The position numbers were made by a program, and so were the translations under genes. Below are positions 46,255 to 57,389 of a stretch of DNA of 64,000 nt, in pieces. The notes below the pieces were generated by a model. The model saw only the letters and a program-made list of their open reading frames with translations, had not been told where the DNA came from and ran no database searches. Source of the DNA: Cymodocea nodosa. Its lineage: Eukaryota > Streptophyta > Magnoliopsida > Alismatales > Cymodoceaceae. Positions within the stretch are counted from its first letter, which is position 1. The number at the start of each line of letters is the position of its first letter. The stretch is from assembly GCA_036874045.1 (NCBI GenBank), contig CM072335.1:20033501-20097500 (forward strand), read 5' to 3'.

Positions 46255-48251
46255 TGTTTAGAATGAAAAAGTGCATAATATTAAGGGTTAAATGATGGTT
46301 ATTTGCATAATATTTAGCTTATCGTATGAGAATTAGGCCATTATGTTATAATTGCATTGTTATATACTTTAATGAAAGAATCTACATAATTTCAGAGAAT
46401 TAGAGTTAATTAAGTACATTTCTGAACTATCAGTGAGTTGTAGGTTCTTAAGTCTTAAGTATCCAAATTTTCTGTTATTTCGGAGAGTTATATTGCATGT
46501 ACTGGACAATTATGTTTTAAACGCTTAAAGAATATTCTATTATTTCTTGGAGTACACGTGTTGAAACCGTAATGCATGACTTAAGTGAACTTTCAGTAAG
46601 TTATTTGGTAACTATCTGAAATGCATCTGAACATCAGATAGTTAGATTTTTAAGTATCCGAAATATCTTTTTAACATAAAACTACCTAAGGACATGTGTC
46701 GCATTCTGGAAACTTGACTTAAGTTATCTTTCAGAAGGTTAGGTGCTAACTATCCAAAATGCATATAAGTTTCAGATGCTTATAGTTATAACTATCCGAA
46801 ATATTTGAACTCTTTAAGTTAGAATTATGCACGTGTTGAAATTAAATGCTTTATTATGTCACGTGAGCTACACATGTTTAACTCGTTAAGTTAACATAAC
46901 TATACGCGTTGAGTTACTCAAATATACACTAAAGTAACGCGTTGTGTTAGTAGCTTATAAGTTATTTCTTTATTGCACGTGTTTTACAGTTAAATCAACG
47001 AAGTAAGTCCATTGAGTTATCTGTAACTCCATGGACCATTTAATTTCTAATATGCCACTATAGTAGTTGTAGAAATAGGACATTTGAAGGAAAATCACGA
47101 TTGCACATATCACGCAAGAATTCACTTGTGGAATGAAGAAAAAATCACCATCGTTGATATGAATGAAGGAAATCTAACCGATCAATTAAGTAGAAGCAGT
47201 TACTATAGAAAGAAATATAAAAGAAGAGGAGAAAGATGAAGAAAGTGTGTGTGTAGAGGTGGAGAACCATGCTAACTATAGGAAGCGTCAAAAGTTCCCT
47301 GAAGCTCCACACCACCACCAAAATCACTAACCATCGAAGGTCTATGAGGATACTTTTTTGATGTCGAGTCGATTTCGAGCCAAACATGATGACTGACAAC
47401 CATTGTGAGGAATGATCACGTCATGGGAAGGGAAGCCATTTTCACCAAGCATTGACTCATATCTCAGGAGATCGTAAAGCTTCTAGCCTTGGTTTCGGGT
47501 TGATGCTAATATGCTGAAGAGGAGATCATCTTACAATTCTTGATTCGCGATTCTATAGGGAGAGGAGGTAAGATTGTAAGTGATTAAGTTTTTAGTAGTG
47601 TAATCGCGTCGCATGTAGTGACGAAAGTTTTTACTATCAATATAGATTTTTACATTTCACCTTTCGTTCATCTTCAAGAATATATCAAAACAAAAATACC
47701 AAAAATAACAAATTATCTGTGTTTACATTTAGTACTAAAGTGTTGTATTGTTTATTTTGTATCGTGATCAATGTTATCATTGTCAGTATTGTGAATGTTT
47801 TTATGTTTGTTTGATTCATAAAATAGAAAATAGTTTTATTGTTTACTAAAATTGATTTGTTCCAAATACTTAAAGATTTTAATGGTTATTGTTTGAAATA
47901 TTTGAATGTTAGTGCTGCTTAATGATAAATATAATATTAACTAACATTAAAGAGTTTAATTGATGTTATTTACATTCTATGGAACCGCCCAATGGTTGGC
48001 TGAATTCCTTTGTAAATAGCAATATTTAACTAGAAAGGTAGACTCATGGAGTTAACTTAAGTCCACGAGGTTAGTCTGTTGAGTTGGCCATAACTCCACA
48101 AACTAGGTCTATTGTGTTAACTGTAACTCAATGGAGTGCTTATTAAACACATATAAACTCCAATATAAAAATTGGAATAGTACACAATTCTTACTCAATC
48201 TCTATGGGATCGACTTGTACTTGCACACAAATACAATATACATTGTGCACT
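46255..48251 (+). repeat. 5' LTR of element H, 3'-truncated
   Basis: TGTTTAGAATGAAAAAGTGC starts it. It breaks off near 48252 inside U5 (ATTGTGCACTT) and joins ORF1 directly. U3 has CACGTGTTGAAACC and CATGTGTCGC words between palindromes, and TATAAAAGAAG lies at about 47216. Confidence 0.85.
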
Positions 48252-49006
48252 TAACCTCTTGTACATACAGTATGCAAGAAATTAAGGACTTATTTGAGTT
48301 CTAGGGTCTACTGCAATTTATTTCTCAACAGAGAGGGCATGTAGTTTATGAAAATCTAGTGCCTTGTTTCTATACAAATTTAAAAGAAGGAGAAAGTGGA
48401 TTAATTTCCAATGTGGAGCAAGTTGATGTACAAATAACACCAGAGCTTCTCCACAATATTTTCAGACTAAGAAATGAAGGAAGTGAAATTCTGGAAGACA
48501 CAACTATAGTCGAGTGGACAGAACAGAAAATAAAGGATTGTTTAGCTATCAATCCTGGTGTGCCATTATTAAACAAACTGCAGCACTTAAATGGTAAAGC
48601 ACACATGGTAGCTAACATTTTGATTAAAAATGTCTACCAACAATAGGGCCATGATATTGAACTTAGTCAATTTGTCAAGTGGGCCACATATGCAGTTGTG
48701 AACATAATTCAAATTAATTGGTACAAAGTTTTTATCTCAAAATTGAGAATAGTAAAGAAGAAATTATTTTATGGAGATTTGATTCCACTATTGATGATGG
48801 ACAATATTGACTTCATGAAGTGGACGTCTAAAAAGATAAGATCTAGAGCCATTTCAGTGAAAGAATACAGAAATTATAATACTGCAGTTGTTGAGATATC
48901 TTGACCTTTTGGAGACATTATTGGAACTATTGAACGGATAAATCAATTAGAGCAACAATTAGAAAAGCTTTAGAAGGAAGTAGATGAACTTAGGAAAAAG
49001 GACTAA
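48252..49006 (+). pseudogene. ORF1 C-terminal third, element H
   Basis: From MQEIKDLFEF to a coiled-coil end (EKL, then KEVDELRKKD) and a stop. The blocks LVPCFYTNLKEGES, VDVQITPELLHNIFRL, LNGKAHMVANILIKNVYQQ and FVKWATYAVVN are well preserved, with a few stops (TGG or CAG to TAG). It gives the clearest reading of the conserved ORF1 domain. That domain resembles Athila ORF1 / putative plant transposon proteins from memory. gag follows downstream, as in B and C. Confidence 0.85.
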
Positions 49007-49454
49007 ATGTATTGTTTGTCTACTTATATTTGTATTGACAAATATTTGACTGAATGTAAATGTAACTATTCATATAAATGAATGTTTTTAAGATAGTTTT
49101 GAATTTGTGTTTGAGAATGAATGATATAATTGATGACTGTAGTGAATATTATATAACTATTTAAAGATGTGCAAGACTGTTTAAAAGATTTATAAATTTT
49201 ATGAATGACATGATTAAATGCACGATAATTAGTTAATGCCTGAATATATCTACATATTGAAAAGTAAAATGTAAATTTTGCATAACAGGAAATGAACTAT
49301 AAGTTAAATATGCATATAATGTTTAGATTTAAATGAGTTAAATTAGAAACTATATTAATGACATGTATTTAACTTTATTTAAGTTGACAAAATGCAGAGA
49401 AAAATATACATAGAAGTCAATACGAGGAGTAAGTTTTAGAAAAATTTGCTAAGT
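49007..49454 (+). other. ORF1-gag spacer of element H
   Basis: AT-rich and non-coding. It is homologous to the spacers in B (11423-11873) and C (30483-30783). Confidence 0.6.
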
Positions 49455-49662
49455 GTTAACTCAATGAAGGAAGTCCGTTGAGTTACGCTTAACTCCACGA
49501 GGTCAATAAGAGAATATAAGGTCACTCTGTTGAGTTATCTGTAACTCAATGAAGTTAGTTCGTGGAGTTAGAAATAGTAACTGAAGTTAGTCCATTGAGT
49601 TAACTATAACTCAACGAGGTTAGTTCATGGATTAAGCTAAATGGTTATTCTTTTAGCCATGA
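49455..49662. repeat. Palindrome cluster between ORF1 and gag (element H)
   Basis: Successive arms include GTCCGTTGAGTTA/TAACTCCACGAGG, CTGTTGAGTTA/TAACTCAATGAAG and GTCCATTGAGTTA/TAACTCAACGAGG. They match the cluster in element B. Confidence 0.8.
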
Positions 49663-49982
49663 ATGAAACTTTGTAAGTTTAGTAGTTACTGAAATTTGAA
49701 ATTAGAAGTGGAACACGTATCCATAAAAATAGGGACCATACTACACATTACAAGATATGTTCTTGCAACGAGATTCATTTGCCTTATAGACGTGCATTAT
49801 AAATATAGAATAAAATGTTATTTACGAGTTACCAGGATTAGAGGAAGGAAAGAAAATTTGTTGGGAAACTAGAAGGAGAAGTAGCTGATTCAACTTCATC
49901 CGTCAACAATTATTTACTAAGAACAAAGCTTCAAACTAGTATGTAATTAATCTTCTACTATTTTACCTTATGTAAAGAGTTT
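49663..49982 (+). promoter_or_regulatory. gag leader of element H with TATA box (49798-49805)
   Basis: The word CGTGCATTATAAATATAG is identical to that in element C over this stretch. The gag ATG lies 185 bp downstream. Confidence 0.5.
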
Positions 49983-50536
49983 ATGAGCACATGGATTCGT
50001 TCTCTTAGCACTAAACAATTTAGTAAGAATACCTACACAAGATTATTCAACACAAAGGCATACTAAAATATTTTCTGAAGTGGACTTTAACAAAATCCTT
50101 AGGGGTGTAGCTAACCTTTCTTTAAAAGAGAATGAAGATATGGCTACTCTAGTAGAAAAACCATTAGGAGAAATTCTGTATCCTAAATTAGTTGATGAAC
50201 ATTTATGTATTCGATTGCCAAACTTTGAGGGAGATAGGTTTGAATTGAAATCTAATCATATTAGTCAATTGCCACACTTTCATGGATTAGAAAGAGAGGA
50301 TGCTTATTATTTCCTTAGAGAATTTAACGAAGTTTGTTAAATGATGAAAATGTCGAACATGAGTATTGATGCTAATAAACTTAGATATATCCCTTTTGCT
50401 TTAAAAAACACAACTACGATAGTTATATACTTTGTTGCTTGATTTAATTTTTGCATGGACTGAATTTTGCTTTGTTTTTTTGGAAAAATATCATCCAACA
50501 CATCAAACAATTAAAAAGAAAAAGGAAATACTAATG
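49983..50536 (+). pseudogene. Capsid-type gag of element H (N-terminal part)
   Basis: It starts MSTWIRSLSTK, shifts frame once, then reads ILRGVANLSLKENEDM and IRLPNFEGDRFELKS as in C. Stops follow near 50338, and copia I cuts the gene at 50537 in the words for KKKEILMC. The rest of gag and the F-box gene are missing. Confidence 0.85.
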
Positions 50537-50836
50537 TGTTATTATGTGTCTTGAATTAATTAGTTACACGTAGGGGTATTTTTGTCTTTGGCCACTTGGG
50601 GTGCACAAATGTAATATTTAGGCCCCCAACGTGTGCTTTGAAAAAAAGATGAATCTTGTATCCCATTTGTGATCACCTAAAGAAGAATCAATCAGCTGAA
50701 CTCCATCCATGGACATACCCAATTGGGGAACCATGTTAAATTTGTTGTGTTTGCACACGTTATTCCTCCTTTATCTTCTTCTTTCTTCTCCACGTGTCCA
50801 AACTTCTCCCTTTCCGCACTCGCTCTTCACATAACA
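50537..50836 (+). repeat. 5' LTR of copia I (300 bp)
   Basis: It runs from TGTTATTATGTG to CTTCACATAACA, followed 2 bp later by the PBS. The 3' LTR at 56629 has a TATA-like ATAAATAGGCC (56706-56716) where this copy reads TAATATTTAGGCC. Confidence 0.88.
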
Positions 50837-50838
50837 AG

Positions 50839-50850
50839 TGGTATCAAAGC
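50839..50850 (+). other. Primer-binding site of copia I
   Basis: TGGTATCAAAGC, the initiator tRNA-Met complement used by plant copia elements (usual form TGGTATCAGAGC). Confidence 0.85.
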
Positions 50851-50960
50851 AAAGCTTGAGGAGTTGGTCATGGACTAGTCTTGGAAAGAAGAAAGAAAGA
50901 TCTTGGCCAACACATGTAGCTAGCGCCCAAGACCAACAATGCCACCGCTCGACGCCAACA

Positions 50961-51216
50961 GCCATTGCCTGCATCTTTCGCCTGTGCTAGTGCCTGTCGC
51001 TCGCGTCCTCACCCAATGCCAGTGGCCATCATCTGCGTCTTTCGCTCGCGCCAACACCTATGACTCGCATCCTCACCCAATGCCAACGACCATCGCCCGC
51101 ATCTTTTGCCTACACCAATGCCTGTTGCTCGCGTCCTCGCTCGATGCCAACAGCCATTGCTCGCGTCTTTTGCCTGATGCCAATGCCTGCGATTTGCTCA
51201 TGCAACCTTCGCTAGC
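50961..51216. repeat. 64-bp GC-rich tandem repeat in the leader of copia I
   Basis: Four copies are anchored at 50961, 51025, 51089 and 51153 (GCCATTGCCTGCATC-type words), all 64 bp apart. Shorter CTCGCGAC words continue to about 51330. The GC content contrasts with everything around it. Open frames here (50939-51328) are products of the repeat; no start is needed before the gag ATG at 51753. Confidence 0.8.
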
Positions 51217-51752
51217 GACTTGCGCTCGTGATCACCGTTCACAACCTACGCTTGTGATTTGCACTCGCGACCTTTGCTTGCGACAAGCGTCCGTGACTAG
51301 AGCTTTTGTTCGACGCCCACGATCTTGAATCTTGTCAGCATGCACTTGGTCATCTATCATTTTCACGTTGGTGGGATGAGTAGTAAGAATTCCTATCATA
51401 ACTTTTGAAGTTTGTTGTTGTGATTCTACAGAATTCTTTTTCATTTTTTCAATTATAGACCAAGGGTGGCTAGTTCTTTGGAATTCTTTGGAATTCTTTT
51501 GAAGTCTTGGAATTCTTTGGAATCTCTTTTGGGAATTCCTTTTGTTTTCTTAAGGCATTATGTGTGATCTTAGCTCATCTTTGTTTTCTTGGGATTCTTT
51601 GCGAGTGATCTTTTGAATTCGGTAGTTGCACTTGTTGGTTGGGATATTTTGAATGAAAGATTCGTCTACAACTTTGGGATAACAAATTTGGTGCTTGTTT
51701 GTTGTCCGAATTCTTTGTTATTTGCTTGCTGTATTTGTGTTGTTCTATTATC

Positions 51753-52814
51753 ATGGCATCTTCTGCCTTGAAGGTTGAGAAGTTCAATGGCAAGAACAAC
51801 TTTAGTTTGTGGCAAATTAAGATGAAAGCACTTTTGAAACAGCAAGGTATTTGGGCTCCCTTAAATGTGGAGACAACCCTAGATAAAAAGTCTACTGAAT
51901 CTAAACAGCAAGAGGAGAAGGCACATTCGACTATTCTGCTATGTTTATTAGATGAGATAATCATTGAGGTAGTAGATGAAAATACAGCTTTGGGTCTTTA
52001 GAATAAGTTGGAATCTCTGTATATGACTAAGTCTCTCATGGATAAGCTGTTGTTAAAGCAAAGGTTGTTCTCTCTCAAAATGAAGGAAGGTACACCATTG
52101 AAGCAACATTTGGATCAGCTCAACACCATTCTCATGGAACTGAGGAACATTGGTATTACTATGGAAGATGAGGATGCTGCTCTCATCTTATTGGTATCTC
52201 TCGCTCTCTCATTTGAGAACTTTGTGCAATCTTTTGTGGTTGGCAAAGATACTATTACCTTGGAGGAGGTAAGATCGAGTCTTCATTCTAGGGAATTGAG
52301 ACATTTGGCTACTCATGGTAGCAATAATGCTAGCAGATTAGGTTTGACAGTGCATCATTCAGAGTCTAAAGGATAGTAGAGTAGAAGAGACAACAAGTGA
52401 AGAGGCAGAAGTAAATCTAGAGGTAGAATTTCCAAGGACACTTGCAATTATTGCAAGGAAAAGGGGCATTGGAAGGTGAACTGCCCTAAATTGAAGACTA
52501 AGGGAAATGCAATAGTTGCTGAAAATGGAGACTCAAGATCTGACTGTGATTTTTCCCTTACTGTTTGCTATAATGCCTACTTCGATTAGAGTTGGATAAT
52601 GGATTTTGGTGCATCACATCATATGACTCCCAACAGAGAATATTTCCATACATATGAGGAGGTAGATGGTGGACAAGTCACTTTAGCAGATAATGATGTT
52701 TGTGACAGAGAAAGTATTGGATTTGTCAGATTCAAGATGCATGATGGGACAGTCATAGTCTTGGAGGATGTTTGGCATGTGCCAAGGTTGGGCAAGAGCC
52801 TTATTTCATTGATG
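51753..52814 (+). pseudogene. Copia I gag and protease
   Basis: gag starts at ATG 51753 (MASSALKVEKFNGKNNFSLW), a copia UBN2-type gag, and continues through MDKLLLKQRLFSLKMKEG. A zinc knuckle, CNYCKEKGHWKVNC, lies at 52443-52484. The protease follows: WIMDFGASHHMTPN, where the family has DSGA, so the active-site Ser is Phe while Asp is kept. Stops occur at 51999, 52375, 52398 and 52587, mostly where Trp or Gln is expected. The protease ends around LGKSLISLM and passes directly into RT sequence. Confidence 0.88.
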
Positions 52815-52902
52815 GCTACCGTTAGCGAACTAGAAGCCATATATTGGATGGGAGCTATGTAAGAAGAACTACAATCTTTGCATAAGAATAGGACTTAGGA
52901 GT
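52815..52902 (+). pseudogene. Start of copia I reverse transcriptase, before the solo LTR
   Basis: Protease sequence runs straight into EELQSLHKNRT, the usual beginning of the copia RT. The integrase that should lie between protease and RT is absent. The reading continues after the solo LTR at 55096 (ELVKHLKDK). Confidence 0.8.
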
Positions 52903-55090
52903 TGTTTAGAATGAAAAAGTGCATATTATTAACGGTTAAATGATGGTTAATTGCATAATATTTAGCTTATTATATGAGAATTAAGTCATTATGTTATAAT
53001 TGCACTATTATAAGCTTTAATTAAAGAATTTGCTTAATTTGGGAGAATTAATGTTAATTTAGTATATTTTTGAATTGTCGGTAAGTTGCAGACTGTGAAA
53101 TCCTTAAGTATCTAAATTTTCTAATATTTCGGACAGTTATGTTTAACATACCGAACATGTATCAGATAGTTATGTTTAAACAACTGAATAGTTATGTTTT
53201 AAAAGAATAGTTTATTATTTCCTGAAGTACACGTGTCGAAACCATAATGCATGACTTAAGTGAACTTTCGGTGAGTTATCTATAACTATCCGAAATTGCA
53301 GCTGGGCATCGGATAGTTATATGTGTAACTCTTTGAAATCTCCTTTTATTTATAAAATAGTTGTGAACATGTGTCATGTTTTGGGAAAGTGACTTAAGTA
53401 GATTTTCGGTGAGTTATCTCTAACTATCCGAAATGCATCTGAGCATCGGATAGTTAGACCTATAACTCTCCGAAATGTTTCTTTTATTATTAAACTACTG
53501 TTGACACGTGTCGAGATCTAGTAGATTTACTTAAGTTATATATCGGTGAGTTATCTGTAACTATCCGAAATGCATCTAGGCATCAGATAGTTAAGTTGTA
53601 AGTATCCGAAATGCACTTGAGCATCGGATAGTTAAATTTATGCAAGTGTTTTATAGTTAAATCAACGAAGCAAGTCCGTTGAGTTATCAATAACTCCATG
53701 GACTATTTATTTTCTAATATGCCACTGTAGCGGTTGCAGAAACAGGACAGTTGGAAGAAAAATCATGATTGCACATATCACGCAGGGAGAAGAAAGCATC
53801 GTCGTTGATATGAATGAAGGAAATCCAACCAACCATTCAAGTAGAAGCAGTTACCACTGAAGAAATATAAATGAAAAGAAGAAAAAGAAGTAAAGGGTGT
53901 GATCGATGGGTATGGCCAGTGTGTACAAAGGAGGAGCACCGAGCTTTCTGTAGACAGTATCGGCAATTCTCTGAAGTACCACACCAACCATCATTACCAC
54001 CACCATAATCACCAACCATTAGAGGTCTGTGAGGATACTTTCCTGATTTTGGGTCGATTCCAAGCCAAACACAGTGCTTGACAACCACTGTGAGGAGTGA
54101 TCGCGTCGCGGGAAGGGAAGCCATTTTCACCAAGCGCCGACTCATATTTCAGGAGATCGTAGAGCTTCTAGCCTTGACTTCGGGTTGATGCTTGTATGTT
54201 GAAGAGGAGATCATCTTGCAATTCTGGACTCGCAATTCTATAGGGAGAGGAGACAAAATTGTAAGTGGTTTAATTTTCAATGGTGTAATCATGTTGCATG
54301 TAGTGACGAAAGTGTTTACTATCGATTGGGATTACTTTACATTTCACCTTTCGCCCATTTCCATGTTCATTTTAAAACAAAAATACCAAAAACAACTTAT
54401 CTGTGTTTGTATTTTGTATTTGAGTGTTGTATTGTTTATGTTGTATCATGATTAATGTTTTCTTTGTTAGTGTTGTGATTGTTTTAGTTTTACAGTTTAC
54501 TGAAATTAGTTCGTTCAAAAGACTTAAATATTTTATGGTTATCGTTTGAATTATTTGAATGTTAGTATGCTTAATGATAAATCCAATGTTTACTAACATT
54601 AAAGAGCTTAATTGATGTTATTTACAATCTGTGGAATCACCCAATGGTTGGCTGAATTCTTCTGTAAATAGCAATATTAAAAAGAAAAGGCAGGCTCGTG
54701 GAGTTAACTTAAGTCCACGAGGTTAGTCCATTGAGTTAACCATAACTCAATGAACTTTGTCCGTTGAGTTAACTGTAACTCAACGGAGGGCTTATTCAAG
54801 ATATAAATTTGATTGTTAACAAATGGAACAGTTCTCAATTCTTAAACAATTCTCTATGGAATCGACCTGTACTTGCACACTAATACAATAGACACTATGC
54901 ACTTGCAGTTAAAATACAAATTGAAATTAGTATCTAAATTGTGTTAAAGGTTGTTTCTTTACTTCTAAAAAAAGAATAGACATAAAGATAAATTAACTAA
55001 GTAAAAATAGAAGTTAACAAATCCAAGTTTTTCTAGGGCGTTGTTGGAGATCCAATCAAGTTTTCTAGTGTCGTGCTCGGTAATCAAATA
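52903..55090 (+). mobile_element. Solo gypsy LTR in copia I (2188 bp)
   Basis: It is flanked by GGAGT (52898-52902 and 55091-55095). It starts TGTTTAGAATG and ends GGTAATCAAATA (final CA now TA). It is a complete LTR of element A's subtype with U3 array (53100-53720), TATA region (about 53865) and U5 palindromes. The open frames inside (53778-54599) are shadows. Confidence 0.95.
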
Positions 55091-56546
55091 GGAGTTGGTA
55101 AAACATCTCAAGGACAAGAATGTTGTTGGTTGCAAATGGGTGTTCAAAAGGAAATTAGGAACACAAGGCAATCATGGAATTTAGTACAAGGTAAGATTGG
55201 TAGCAAAAGGTTTTTCATAGAAGGAGGGTGTGGACTTCAATGAAGTCCTTGCACTAGTAGTTAGACACACCTCCATTTGAGTCTTTTTGGCAATTGTTGC
55301 AGTAAAGGATTTAGAACTTGAGCAATTAGATGTGGAAACAGCTTTCTTGCATGGTGATTTAGATGAGGACATCTAGATGGAACAACCAACAAGTTTTGTA
55401 GAAGGAGGTAAATCAAACCTTGTTTTTAAGTTGCAGAAATCTTTGTATGGGTTGAAATAGTCTCCCAAGTAGTGGTATAAAAGATTTGATTCTTTTATCA
55501 CAGATGTTGGTTTTGTTTATAGCAGTTTTGATTCATGTGTCTATATTAAACAAATTAAAGATGAATTTGTTTATTTGCTCTTGTATGTAGATGACATCTT
55601 GATTGCAGCCAAAGATGTCAATGAGATATAGGTTTTGAAAGACACATTGAAATCTGAATTTGTAATGAAGGATTTAGGACCGATAGGTAAAATCGTTGGG
55701 ATGGAGATTTATCGTGATAGGAACATTGGAAGGTTATTTCTCCATCAGCACAGTTATGTTTTAAAAATTCTGAGTAGGTTTGGCATGGCTTCAAGCAAGG
55801 CCATCGAAACGCCCTATGACAAGAACCTGGGATTATCAGTTGCTATGGCACCTTAGATGTAGTTAGAGAAGGAGTACATGAAGAAAGTTTCATATTCATA
55901 GGCAGTTGGCAGTCTCATATATGCTATGGTTTGTACTTGTACAGATCTTGCTTACCCTCTTAGTGTTGTAACCAGGTTTATGTCAAATCTAGGGAAGAGT
56001 CATTGGTAGGCCGTGAAGAGGATCTTTAGGTACTTGAAGGGCACGTTTGATGTAGAACTGATTTATGGAGTTAAGCATAACTATAGTATGGTTGGATATT
56101 CTGATTCAAATTTTGCAAGTGATGTTGATCAACATAGGTCATTAATAGGATATGTCTTCACATTGGCAGATTCCATTGTCAATTGGAAATCTACTCTATA
56201 GCCTACAATTTTGTTATCCACCATAGAGGCTGAATATATGGCGATGATAGAAGTTGTAAAAAAAGGTATTTGACTGAAGGGATTACTTAGAGACTTTGGT
56301 TTGCAATATGATAAGGCAGAATTTTTTTGTGACAATCTCAGTGTCATTAGCTTAACAAAGGACATTGTGTTTCATGACAGGACAAAACACATTGATGTTC
56401 GTTATCACTTTCTTAGAACTGAAGATCACATGAAGATTTTGAAGATCAACACACATGACAATCCAGCCGATATGTTTATGAAAGGCGTTCTTGAAAGCAA
56501 GTTTAAGCATTGCTTAGACTTATTTAATGTGTTTGCTTATAGTTGA
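55091..56546 (+). pseudogene. Copia I reverse transcriptase and RNase H
   Basis: RT shows VVGCKWVFKRKLG, LDVETAFLHGDLDEDI, LVFKLQKSLYGLK and an intact YVDD (55584-55595, LLLYVDDILIA). RNase H follows, with VGYSDSNFASDVD, STIEAEYMA and HIDVRYHFLRTE, ending LESKFKHCLDLFNVFAYS. About ten stops are present, most at positions of Trp, Gln or Arg (TAG). Size and order fit the 3' half of a copia pol. Confidence 0.9.
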
Positions 56547-56616
56547 CCCTTCAGGTCTTTTGTGATGGAGTATTGTTATTGTTGTTTGGTTCTAGGTGGA
56601 GTTTGTAAATTCAAGA

Positions 56617-56628
56617 CAAGGTGGAGAT
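56617..56628 (+). other. Polypurine tract of copia I
   Basis: AAGGTGGAGAT directly precedes the LTR start TGTTATTATG. Confidence 0.75.
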
Positions 56629-56888
56629 TGTTATTATGTGTCTTGAATTAATTAGATACATGTAGGGGTATTTTTGTCTTTGGCCACTTGGGGTGCATAA
56701 ATGTTATAAATAGGCCCCCAACATGTGCTTTGAAAAAAAGATAAATCGTGTATCCCATTTGTGATCACCTAGAGAAGAATCAATTAGTTGAGCTCCATCA
56801 TTAGATGTACCCAATTGGGGAACCACGCTAAATTTGTTGTGTTTGCACACGTTATTCCTCCTTTGCCTTCTTCTTTCTTCTCCACGTG
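56629..56888 (+). repeat. 3' LTR of copia I, last 40 bp missing
   Basis: It matches the first 260 bp of the 5' LTR and stops at CTCCACGTG. The next base belongs to element H's 3' UTR. Confidence 0.85.
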
Positions 56889-57389
56889 AAAAGATAAAAG
56901 TGTTTTGTGAAATACAGAAATCTTTTGAATCAAGTATATTTTTTGTTATCTAAGATTATTGAAGTATGGACCTAGAATAGACTTTTGAAGTTGTTTATTC
57001 GAGATACAATTCATTATTCTACTTGTTTTAACTATATTGAATTGGATTGTGTTTTGATTCATATGTAGTTGAAATTTATTCTGGAAATCATATGGGAAAA
57101 TTCAAGATAGCAGATGTTTGAAAAGAAAAAAATGATAATACAATTACCACCTATGTGATGCTAATATATTTTGTATGTAATTTACATATGTTTTAAATAT
57201 ATTTGCAAGTTGAAGAGGAGAAAACAATGTTAAAATAGATTACTTAAAAATACAGAATATCTATATAGTAATCTAATTTATGTATTCTGAAGAAAAACAA
57301 AATGAAGAATTAATTCTAGAACTTTAGAAAGACCAACTAGTTAGATCTTAGTTTGCTAAGGGACTAGCAATATTTAAGTATAAGGGAAG
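56889..57389 (+). other. 3' UTR end and polypurine tract of element H
   Basis: It matches element B from about 6970 to 6486 (GTGTTTTGTGAAATACAGA and TTAGTTTGCTAAGGGACTAG). The polypurine tract TAAGGGAAG is at 57381-57389. No coding region. Confidence 0.8.

Larger units (their letters stand above)
50537..56888 (+). mobile_element. Copia element I, integrase-deleted, inside gag of element H
   Basis: Its 300-bp 5' LTR (50537-50836) and truncated 3' LTR (56629-56888, last 40 bp missing) share TGTTATTATGTGTC and the CCCAATTGGGGAACCA signature. The internal part has PBS, gag, protease, RT and RNase H. A solo gypsy LTR is inserted at 52903-55090. The right end is fused to element H's 3' UTR, so ~3 kb of H are gone. 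Confidence 0.88.
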
